From Mesorhizobium sp. B2-4-15 (GTDB lineage Bacteria; Pseudomonadota; Alphaproteobacteria; Rhizobiales; Rhizobiaceae), in contig NZ_VFUZ01000007.1 in NCBI RefSeq assembly GCF_006658505.1, positions 62,001 through 126,000 of the forward strand: DNA of 64,000 nucleotides, written 5' to 3'. Positions 57,223 through 64,000 of this stretch are shown here, piece after piece. The notes beneath the pieces are model-generated. The model saw only the letters and a list, made by a program, of their open reading frames with translations. It had not been told where the DNA came from and made no database searches. Each line of letters starts with the position of its first letter. Within the stretch, counting starts at the first letter, position 1. Made by a program: the position numbers and the translations under genes.

Positions 57223-58791
57223 TCAAGGGTTCAGTTTCGCTCCTGATCCGCCATTGTCGTTACCGCCATTATCGCTACCGCCACTATCGTCGCCGTTGCC
57301 ATCGTCCGCGCCGTTACCGTCATCGACGCTATCGTCCACTGCGGGATCGGCAGGCTTCAGCATGACACCGTTGACAGCGACCGAGCCGTCAGCCTTGGTG
57401 TTGATAACCCACTCCAACTTGCCATCCGGCAGCGTTTTGGCAAAACCCTTCGCCATGAGAGCGACAGGCACATACTGCCCGATCTCCGGCTGCGCCTTTG
57501 CCGCCTCCTGCAGATGCGCCATGATCTTGTCGAAGCCGGCGACATCGACAGTGAGACTCGCGTCGGGTTTCTGGCCGAAGCTTGTCATCTCGCCTTCCAG
57601 CGCGATCTCCATGTCTTTGTTCTTGACGGTGCTGTGACCGATAACGACCTTCGGCGTCTTGGCCAGGAAGTCGGCCTTGAGCTGGTCGCCGAATTCCGCC
57701 GACAACGGCGGTTTGTGATTGAGATCAAAGGCTTCGATAGCCTTCTTCGCCATGCTGTCGAGATCGATGTTCGCGCCGCCGAAGTTCAGGTCGATATCGG
57801 TGGGCAGCAGCGCCACGCTCCAGCTTGGCAAAAGCTGCTGCGGCACGGTCAGCCCTGAAGCCTTGATGCCATAGCTGATCTTGCCGTTCTGGGAGACGCC
57901 GTCGGTACCGAACACGGCGCTGAGCTGGGTCGCCCCGAAAGTGCCGATCGGGCTGTCGACCGCGAAATCCTTGAAGCCATAAGTGCCATCGATGCGCTCC
58001 CACACCGGAAGCGCGGCGAGCAGAAGCGACTTGAGTTGCGCCTGGTTTGCCTTCAGCGTCTTCTCGTCTTCATTGGCCACGGCAAATGCCAGGAGGTCGA
58101 GCAGCGGCTTGGTCTGCACGCCCTTGCCACTGGCTTCCACCGACAATTCCGGCGACCTTATCGTGACCGGAAAATTCAGCCCGCTCTCGGGATCATTGTA
58201 TTTTATCGCTTCGACGAAGCTCGAAATCTTTTGCGATGTCGTGAAATCGACGCCGCCATTGGCCGCCTTGGTCGCGGACAGAGTCGCGGTGCCCGCGCCA
58301 GCGCTCATATCGATCTGCTGCTTGGCGTCCTTCGATGCCATCGTCATGCTCGCGATCGAGCTGGCGCCGCTGGTAAAGGCGGCCAGTTTCGGATCGTAGA
58401 CGCCGGAACCCTTGCCGTCCTTGATTGAAAACTGTGTGCTTTGCAGCCCCTCGGGCCCGTTGAACTCGAAAGATGCGCTTTGCGAAAAATCCATCGAGAC
58501 ATCCCAGGATCCGTCACTGCGCGGCTTGACCAGCAGGGCGTAGGGCGCAAAGTCGAATTTCACCAGCTTCTGGTCGGGAAATGTCCCGGCCAGAGCCTTG
58601 AAATCAAACACGATCTTGTAGGCGTTGCCTTCGACCGAAACCTTCAGGATGCTCTTGTCGAGCGCCTGCTTGCCAACATAGCGGGACAGGTCATCGGACA
58701 ATTGCTTCGCGCCCTGGCTGTCGACGGTCTGGCCGAAAGCGGGCGCGCTGAGCAGGAGCGCGGTAATGGCAACTGGCAACATACGGGTCAC
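57223..58791 (-). CDS. Exported protein with Gly/Asp/Asn-rich tail, unassigned
   Basis: 522 residues. A signal peptide covers about 1-20 (ALLLSAPAFG). The body is beta-strand-rich with repeated 'SxxG..' and 'D(I/L)DLNFGG' elements and no enzyme motif. The last ~40 residues are a low-complexity D/G/N/S tract (DDGNGADDGNGDDSGGSDNG) ending in AKLNP, encoded by imperfect short repeats. It may be a periplasmic structural or binding protein. I do not recognise the family. There is no operon partner. Confidence 0.75.
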   Translation of the reverse strand: MTRMLPVAITALLLSAPAFGQTVDSQGAKQLSDDLSRYVGKQALDKSILKVSVEGNAYKIVFDFKALAGTFPDQKLVKFDFAPYALLVKPRSDGSWDVSMDFSQSASFEFNGPEGLQSTQFSIKDGKGSGVYDPKLAAFTSGASSIASMTMASKDAKQQIDMSAGAGTATLSATKAANGGVDFTTSQKISSFVEAIKYNDPESGLNFPVTIRSPELSVEASGKGVQTKPLLDLLAFAVANEDEKTLKANQAQLKSLLLAALPVWERIDGTYGFKDFAVDSPIGTFGATQLSAVFGTDGVSQNGKISYGIKASGLTVPQQLLPSWSVALLPTDIDLNFGGANIDLDSMAKKAIEAFDLNHKPPLSAEFGDQLKADFLAKTPKVVIGHSTVKNKDMEIALEGEMTSFGQKPDASLTVDVAGFDKIMAHLQEAAKAQPEIGQYVPVALMAKGFAKTLPDGKLEWVINTKADGSVAVNGVMLKPADPAVDDSVDDGNGADDGNGDDSGGSDNGGNDNGGSGAKLNP

Positions 58792-58875
58792 GGGAACTCT
58801 CCGTTTGGTCGAAAGGCAAAAATCTGTTCGTACTTCTGGTAGGGAAATACAATCACAACTGCAAGACAGCGATGT

Positions 58876-59457
58876 TCAGGCGCCCAGCACCAGTCGCATC
58901 AATGGCCGGCCGGCCTTCCGCTCGACGAGCCTCTCGAACCCGGCCTTTTCGAACACGCGCGACGAGCCGACGAACAGCCCGATGGAGCGCGAATCGCGGG
59001 ACAGGTCGATCGGGCAGGCCTCGACAAGGCGTGCCCCGCTTCTGCGGGCGAAATCGATGCCGCCTTCAACGAGGCGATGCGTAATGCCCCATCCCCGCGC
59101 CTTGGCTCGGATGAAAAAGCAGGAGATCGCCCAAACGGCCGGATCAGAAGCGTCGGCGGGATCGATCGGTGCCGAGCCCCTGCCCTTGTTGTTCCATTCG
59201 GGCACGTCGGCGCGCGGTCCGATCTGCATCCAGCCAACCGCCTTCCCATCCTCGACGGCCAGCAGGCCGGGCGGTGGACCAGCTTCGATGCGCGCCTTGA
59301 TGTGGTCCTTGTTGCGTTCGCGGCTGCTCTCGCGCCGCGCCGCCGGCGCCAGCCGGAAATGCGTGCACCAGCAGCCGTAACAGGCGCCCTGCTTGCCGAA
59401 AAGGTCCTCGAATTCAGGCCAGAGCTCAGGCGTCAGCGGTACTATGGTCGTGCTCAT
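58876..59457 (-). CDS. GNAT-family acetyltransferase with Cys/Trp-rich N-terminus
   Basis: 193 residues from the ATG at 59457 (GGGGAG 6 nt upstream). The N-terminal '[11 protein letters not shown]' then '[11 protein letters not shown]', with '[27 protein letters not shown]' as the acetyl-CoA motif (A-R-G-W-G-I variation on Q/R-x-x-G-x-G). A C-terminal 'FEKAGFERL' is standard. The CxxCxC near the N-terminus is seen in related predicted acyltransferases. Divergent from dinB, sharing a 65-bp gap with the LexA box. Confidence 0.82.
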   Translation of the reverse strand: MSTTIVPLTPELWPEFEDLFGKQGACYGCWCTHFRLAPAARRESSRERNKDHIKARIEAGPPPGLLAVEDGKAVGWMQIGPRADVPEWNNKGRGSAPIDPADASDPAVWAISCFFIRAKARGWGITHRLVEGGIDFARRSGARLVEACPIDLSRDSRSIGLFVGSSRVFEKAGFERLVERKAGRPLMRLVLGA

Positions 59458-59513
59458 ATGTTCTCCCCAGGCCAAGCTTGTCGCTGGCCCTGCACTGTCG
59501 TACCATTGCCCCT

Positions 59514-59528
59514 GTTCTCTTTATGTTC
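59514..59528 (+). promoter_or_regulatory. LexA (SOS) box of dinB
   Basis: GTTCTCTTTATGTTC, that is GTTC-N7-GTTC, is the exact alphaproteobacterial LexA direct-repeat consensus. It lies 7 bp before the likely dinB start (59535) and covers an alternative in-frame ATG at 59523, which argues against that start. Confidence 0.75.
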
Positions 59529-59534
59529 GCAGCG

Positions 59535-60851
59535 ATGGCGGCCCCTGTCAACAATCCTGATCACGGTTTTTGTCGTGACTGCCTGACGTTTCAGCGCAGT
59601 GAAACGCGCCGCTGCGAGCGCTGCGGCAGCCCCCGCCTTGCCCGCCATCCGGAGCTTTACCGGCTGCATCTGGCCCATATTGACTGCGATGCCTTCTACG
59701 CGGCGATCGAAAAGCGCGACAACCCGGCGTTCAAGGACAAGCCGCTGATCATAGGCGGCGGCAAGCGCGGGGTCGTCTCCACCGCATGCTACATCGCCCG
59801 TATCAGGGGCGTGCGCTCCGCCATGCCGATGTTCAAGGCGCTCGAAGCCTGCCCCGAGGCCGTCGTGATCCCGCCCAACATGGAAAAATATGTGCATGTC
59901 GGCCGCGAAGTGCGCGCAATGATGCAGGCGCTGACGCCATTGGTCGAGCCGCTGTCGATCGACGAGGCATTTCTCGATCTCGCCGGCACCGAGCGGTTGC
60001 ACGGTCTGCCGCCGGCGGTGGTGCTGGCGCGCTTTGCGCAGGCGGTCGAGACGGAGATCGGCATCACGGTTTCAGCCGGCCTCTCCTACTGCAAGTTCCT
60101 CGCCAAGATCGCGTCGGATTTCCGCAAGCCGCGCGGCTTCTCGGTCATCGGCGAGGCCGAGGCGGTCGGCTTCCTGGCGCCGCAGCCGGTGACCATGATC
60201 TGGGGCGTCGGCAAGGCGTTCAACGCCACGCTGGAGCGCGACGGCATCCGCACCATTGGCCAGCTTCAAAGGATGGAGCGCGGCGACTTGATGCGCCGCT
60301 ATGGTTCAATGGGTGACCGGCTCTACCGGCTTTCGCGCGGAGAGGACGTCCGCCGCGTCGACCCTGACCAGGACGCCAAGAGCGTATCGGCCGAAACCAC
60401 CTTCGACACCGACATCGCGTCATTCGAAGAACTGGTCTCGGTGCTGAGGGGTCTTTCGGAAAAGGTCTCGGCGCGGCTGAAAAAGTCAGGCATCGCCGGG
60501 CGCACCGTAGTGCTGAAACTGAAGACCCAGGATTTCAAGCTGCGCACCCGCAACCGCCAGCTCGGAGACCCGACGAGGCTCGCGGACCGCATCTTTTCGA
60601 CCGGCGTGGACCTTTTGCGCCGGGAAGCTGACGGAACGAAATACCGGCTGCTCGGCATCGGCGTCAGCGACCTTTCCGACGACGACAAGGCCGACCCGCC
60701 AGACCTCGTCGACATCCAGTCGCGCAAGCGCGCCATGGCTGAAGGCGCCATCGATGCGCTACGCGACAAGTTCGGGCGCAAGGCGGTGGAAACCGGCTAT
60801 ACGTTCGGCAGGGGCCGCGATGCCCACCCGCCGGAGCCGCTCGAGGACTGA
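59535..60851 (+). CDS. dinB: DNA polymerase IV with N-terminal four-Cys (zinc-ribbon-like) extension
   Basis: 438 residues from the ATG at 59535, a start favoured because the LexA box covers the other. Residues ~11-32 hold Cys13-x2-Cys16 and Cys27-x2-Cys30 (FCRDC, RCERCG), a zinc-ribbon-like module not found in E. coli Pol IV. The Y-family catalytic core follows: '[12 protein letters not shown]' (Asp50), '[12 protein letters not shown]' and 'SIDEAFLDL'. Thumb HhH and little-finger domains are complete. It is an error-prone translesion polymerase induced by DNA damage. Confidence 0.92.
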   Translation: MAAPVNNPDHGFCRDCLTFQRSETRRCERCGSPRLARHPELYRLHLAHIDCDAFYAAIEKRDNPAFKDKPLIIGGGKRGVVSTACYIARIRGVRSAMPMFKALEACPEAVVIPPNMEKYVHVGREVRAMMQALTPLVEPLSIDEAFLDLAGTERLHGLPPAVVLARFAQAVETEIGITVSAGLSYCKFLAKIASDFRKPRGFSVIGEAEAVGFLAPQPVTMIWGVGKAFNATLERDGIRTIGQLQRMERGDLMRRYGSMGDRLYRLSRGEDVRRVDPDQDAKSVSAETTFDTDIASFEELVSVLRGLSEKVSARLKKSGIAGRTVVLKLKTQDFKLRTRNRQLGDPTRLADRIFSTGVDLLRREADGTKYRLLGIGVSDLSDDDKADPPDLVDIQSRKRAMAEGAIDALRDKFGRKAVETGYTFGRGRDAHPPEPLED

Positions 60852-60916
60852 CGCTGGATATCGGATATCCGGTATAGAGATTCAGCCCAGACATCACCTG
60901 AATATCAATGCACCCG

Positions 60917-61423
60917 TCAGGTGCGCTTCAGATCGATGCGACTGGTCACCACGTTCTTGCCGGTTTTGGGATCGTGGTCGGTGACGGTCAACAGAATGCC
61001 GTCGGTGCCTTTTTTCTCCACGGTCAATTGCGAAACGCTGTTGCCATTGACGGGCTTGGCCCAGCGGATGGCGAGATTGATCGCATTGCCGGAGCGGCTG
61101 CCGTTGAGCTGCGCCGGACCAGTGCGCGATCCCACATAGACGCCGCTGTATCTGGTGCCACTGGTTTTCAGATGCGCGCTGATGGCGCGGCTCACCAGGA
61201 TAAGGCCGCGGCAGTTGCCGTCGAGCGACAACGAGGATGATGTCGAATCCGATTTGAATGTGCAGGAAACGCTGACGGTCGGGGCCTCTGTCGTCACCTG
61301 GACAGCCCCCTTGCCGGCGAAATTCCCCTTAAAGGACTGGAGAAATTTGGCCTCGTCGGCATGTGCCGCATTGGCAGCGACCAGCAGGCACCCGCAAAGC
61401 ACAAATCGCGCTGGTGACATCAT
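60917..61423 (-). CDS. Exported protein, unassigned
   Basis: 168 residues from the ATG at 61423 (GAGGAGAG upstream). A signal peptide covers about 1-22 (LLVAANAAHA). The mature part is beta-rich, with 'FKGNFAGKGAVQV', 'VSVSCTFKSDSTSSSLSLDG' and 'NLAIRWAKPVNG', a possible small beta-barrel. No enzyme or ligand motif is seen, and there is one conserved-looking Cys pair (SCTF, NCRG). Family not recognised. Confidence 0.7.
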   Translation of the reverse strand: MMSPARFVLCGCLLVAANAAHADEAKFLQSFKGNFAGKGAVQVTTEAPTVSVSCTFKSDSTSSSLSLDGNCRGLILVSRAISAHLKTSGTRYSGVYVGSRTGPAQLNGSRSGNAINLAIRWAKPVNGNSVSQLTVEKKGTDGILLTVTDHDPKTGKNVVTSRIDLKRT

Positions 61424-61599
61424 CGACCCTCTCCTCGTCAGGTGGTTATCCATCAGGTGAACCCCACGTCTCAACGCCCCTTCCGTCATCAAGTTCCGTC
61501 TGCGAAACGACCGTTTCGGACCAGCACCACCGCAACTGGCCCAGAAGAATGGCGCGGCTAGCGATTGCCCCGCCAGTCACCGCCTGCGAGATAGCTGAC

Positions 61600-62481
61600 A
61601 TGGCACCCACCCCTTCGATCACCAAGGCCGCGTTCTGGATGGCGCTGTCGATTGCCTCGTTCCTGGCGATGTCGGTCGCTGGCCGCGCCACGACAGCCGA
61701 GCTCAACGTCTTCCAGGTGCTGGAACTGCGTTCGGTGATCGGCTTTTTCATCCTGTTGCCGCTGGTGATGACGACAGGCGGATTTGCGGCGATGCGCACG
61801 CAGCGTCCCCTCGCCCATATCGCCCGCAATGTCGTCCACTACAGCGGTCAGGCGGCGTGGCTCTACGCGCTGACGCTGATCCCGCTGGCGGTGTTGATCT
61901 CGATCGAATTCACGACGCCGATCTGGACGGCAATCCTGGCCGTGACCTTCCTTGGCGAAAGGCTGAACCGCCCCAAGCTTGCGGCGGTCGTGCTGGGACT
62001 GATCGGCGTGGTGATCATCGTCCGTCCCGGCGTCGACGCGGTCGATCCCGGACATCTGGTCGTGCTGGGCGCCGCGGTCTGTTTCGGCGCCTCATTGGTT
62101 CTTGTCAAATCGCTGACGCGCACCGACAGTGTCGTGCGCATCATTTTCTGGATGCTGATCATCCAGTCCGCCGTTGGCCTCATCCCGGCGCTCTATGTGT
62201 GGCGCAACCCATCGCTTGAACTCTGGCCGTGGATCCTGCTGATCGCCTTCAGTGGCATGTCGTCGCATTTCTGCATGGCCCGCGCGCTCACCTATGCGGA
62301 CGCGACCGTCATTTCACCCATGGATTTCCTGCGCGTCCCCTTGTCGGCGCTGGTTGGCTGGCTGCTCTATAGCGAACAGATCGACGCCTTCACCGCGGGC
62401 GGTGCGCTGCTCATCCTGATGGGCAACCTGCTCAATCTGCAGCGCAAACCGGTACAGCCGGCTGAAGTGGCGGCATCGTAG
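61600..62481 (+). CDS. DMT-family transporter (two EamA domains)
   Basis: 293 residues from the ATG at 61600; the in-frame extension upstream overlaps the exported-protein gene. Ten predicted transmembrane helices in two EamA repeats: 'AFWMALSIASFLAMSVAGRAT' and 'GHLVVLGAAVCFGASLVLVKS' at the starts. Substrate unknown; relatives export amino acids or metabolites, or import drugs. Confidence 0.88.
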   Translation: MAPTPSITKAAFWMALSIASFLAMSVAGRATTAELNVFQVLELRSVIGFFILLPLVMTTGGFAAMRTQRPLAHIARNVVHYSGQAAWLYALTLIPLAVLISIEFTTPIWTAILAVTFLGERLNRPKLAAVVLGLIGVVIIVRPGVDAVDPGHLVVLGAAVCFGASLVLVKSLTRTDSVVRIIFWMLIIQSAVGLIPALYVWRNPSLELWPWILLIAFSGMSSHFCMARALTYADATVISPMDFLRVPLSALVGWLLYSEQIDAFTAGGALLILMGNLLNLQRKPVQPAEVAAS

Positions 62482-62618
62482 GCCGACCAGCCTCTTGGCG
62501 CAGCCGCGCCGGTGCGGAACGGTCTCTTGATGTGACCTTGTCCGAAGCCTTCTTGCCGATCACGGTGATATAGGCGGCGGATGCCGCCCGATGCGTGGTC
62601 ACCTGGCAAAGGCGGCGA

Positions 62619-64000
62619 TCACACCAGTTCCACTTCGACCACGCCCGGCACCGCGCGCATCGCCGAAGCGATCTGCGGCGAGACGCGGTAGCCGCCCTGC
62701 AAGGCAATCTCGATCTCGCCCTGCGCCTCTTCCTTGATCACGATAATGCTGACCTGGCTTTCGCCGCGCTGGGTGAGTTGGGACTGGATCATCGACGCCG
62801 GTCCTTCGTTCCTGACGAAAATGCGCAGCGCCTTCTGGATGCGGCTTGCCTCGTCCTCCAGCGATTGCACGGAGTTGATGCGCAAATTGACGCCCTCGGG
62901 CCTGTCCTCGGCGGCGACCTGGATGACGACGGAGCGGCCAGGCTCCAGGAAGTCGCGAAACTGGGCCAATCCTTCCGAAAACAGAACGGCCTCATACTGT
63001 CCCGACGTGTCGGAGAACTGCACCACCCCCATTTTGTTGCCGGTGCGTGTCTTGCGCTCCTGCTTGGTCGTCACCGTGCCGGCAAGCCGGCCGGCGGTGG
63101 CGCCCCGCTTGACGGCGGCCGAGAACTCGCCCCAGGTCTGCACCCGCATCTTCTGCAGCGCCGCCTTGTACTCGTCGAGCGGATGAGCCGAGAGATAGAA
63201 GCCGACGACCTGGAATTCGCGGTGCAGGCGGTCGGCGGCCAGCCACGGATCCGTTGCCGGCAGGTTGAGCGCCTGCGACTGTGCGCCCAACGAAGCGCCG
63301 AAAATGTCGGCCTGGCCGGAAACCGCGTTCTGCTGGGCAAGTGATGCCAGCCCCATCATCCGTTCGACGCCGGCCATCATCTGAGCGCGGTCGTGGCCGA
63401 AGCAGTCGAGCGCGCCGGCCATGATCAGGCTTTCGAAGACGCGCTTGCCGACGATCTTGGGATCGACCCGTTCGCAGAAATCGGCAAGGTTCTTGAACGG
63501 CTTTTCACCTCGCACGGCAACGATATGCTCGACCGCCGCGTCGCCGACGCCCTTGAGCGCGGCCATCGAATAATAGATGCGGTTCTCGCCGACCTCGAAG
63601 GGACGAAAACTCGTCATAACGGACGGCGCCAGCACCTCGATGCCAAGGCGCAATGCATCCTGCCGGAAGTCTGCGAGCTTGTCGGTGTTGCCCATGTCGA
63701 GCGTCATCGATGCCGCCAGGAACTCGACCGGGTAATGCGCCTTGAGATAGGCCGTCTGATAGGAGACCACGGCGTAGGCGGCGGCGTGCGACTTATTGAA
63801 ACCATAATCGGCGAACTTGGCCAGCAGGTCGAAAATGAAGTCGGCTTGCGGCTTGGCAACGCCGCGCTCGACAGCACCCGAGACGAAGCGCTCGCGCTGC
63901 TTGTCCATCTCGGCGCGGATCTTCTTGCCCATGGCGCGGCGCAGAAGATCGGCTTCGCCGAGCGAATAGCCCGACAGCTCCTGCGCGATCTGCATGACCT
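62619..64000 (-). CDS. dnaE: DNA polymerase III alpha subunit, C-terminal part (5' partial)
   Basis: The gene runs off the window end; about 459 residues of the C-terminus are visible. It starts in the polymerase core/thumb ('GYSLGEADLLRRAMGKK', 'DFIFDLLAKFADYGFNKSHAAAYA'), then the (HhH)2 region ('LKGVGDAAVEHIVAVRG') and the OB-fold ('AGRLAGTVTTKQERKTRTGNKMG'). The ending 'VPGVVEVELV' and the length past the OB-fold fit DnaE1. It is the main replicative polymerase. Confidence 0.95.
   Translation of the reverse strand, partial: VMQIAQELSGYSLGEADLLRRAMGKKIRAEMDKQRERFVSGAVERGVAKPQADFIFDLLAKFADYGFNKSHAAAYAVVSYQTAYLKAHYPVEFLAASMTLDMGNTDKLADFRQDALRLGIEVLAPSVMTSFRPFEVGENRIYYSMAALKGVGDAAVEHIVAVRGEKPFKNLADFCERVDPKIVGKRVFESLIMAGALDCFGHDRAQMMAGVERMMGLASLAQQNAVSGQADIFGASLGAQSQALNLPATDPWLAADRLHREFQVVGFYLSAHPLDEYKAALQKMRVQTWGEFSAAVKRGATAGRLAGTVTTKQERKTRTGNKMGVVQFSDTSGQYEAVLFSEGLAQFRDFLEPGRSVVIQVAAEDRPEGVNLRINSVQSLEDEASRIQKALRIFVRNEGPASMIQSQLTQRGESQVSIIVIKEEAQGEIEIALQGGYRVSPQIASAMRAVPGVVEVELV

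Overview
The window reads as a core-chromosome segment of a high-GC alphaproteobacterium in the Rhizobiales, most probably Mesorhizobium or a close relative. This is an inference from gene content and motifs, not from a database search. The supporting signs are the divK-pleD pair, the malic enzyme fused to a phosphotransacetylase domain, DUF2865, DUF3572, DUF502, DUF983 and DUF1003 proteins, class II DAHP synthase, an alphaproteobacterial LexA box (GTTC-N7-GTTC) at dinB, and palindromic intergenic repeats of the rhizobial type. Nothing looks like an intact prophage, insertion sequence, integrative element or CRISPR array. A few relics are present: a HigA antitoxin tail, a tRNA-Lys anticodon-arm fragment and a possible exonuclease remnant.

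Layout. 1-1.6 kb: C-terminal part of a very large coiled-coil protein. 1.9-6.0 kb (minus): a lipid-transport operon with STAS-fused MlaE permease, MlaF ATPase, MCE/MlaD protein and PqiC-like lipoprotein. 6.0-12.6 kb: enolase-superfamily epimerase, MFS transporter, metallophosphoesterase, an SDR lacking its catalytic Tyr and Lys, and malic enzyme. 12.6-20.4 kb: DUF2865 protein, glutamyl-tRNA synthetase, ABC exporter, GNAT, NAD synthetase, Tag-type glycosylase. 20.5-26.2 kb: DUF1003-DedA pair, hemerythrin, DgkA, GFA protein, diguanylate cyclase, class II DAHP synthase. 26.4-33.2 kb: mfd and sdhE (minus), divergent recG, DUF502. 33.2-38.2 kb: HigA relic, glmS, MAPEG, glmU, tRNA-Lys fragment, CcdA. 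38.3-47.4 kb (plus): a small secreted protein, then topA-rnr-DUF983-NUDIX-MFS-YqfO-like-rpmG. 47.4-53.7 kb (minus): a GntR regulator, PLP-dependent lyase and CUT1-type ABC importer in one apparent operon. 54.2-56.0 kb: divK-pleD. 56.2-64 kb: DUF3572-HAD pair, exported proteins, GNAT, SOS-linked Pol IV, DMT transporter and the C-terminal part of dnaE.

How the genes work together. Most are housekeeping: envelope lipid handling (Mla, DgkA, metallophosphoesterase), amino-sugar supply for peptidoglycan (glmS, glmU), DNA topology and repair (topA, recG, mfd, tag, dinB, dnaE), cell-cycle and c-di-GMP signalling (divK, pleD and a second GGDEF protein) and central metabolism (malic enzyme, NAD synthetase, DAHP synthase). 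The clearest accessory system is the 3.3-kb regulator-lyase-ABC operon. Its leader shows a sigma70-like promoter overlapping a TGGT/ACCA inverted repeat just before a GTG start, which suggests autoregulation, and its substrate cannot be read from sequence. I found no clear case of a wholly undescribed system. The best leads are that operon, the tRNA and toxin-antitoxin relics, the Pol IV with an N-terminal four-cysteine module under a LexA box, and the catalytically degenerate SDR.
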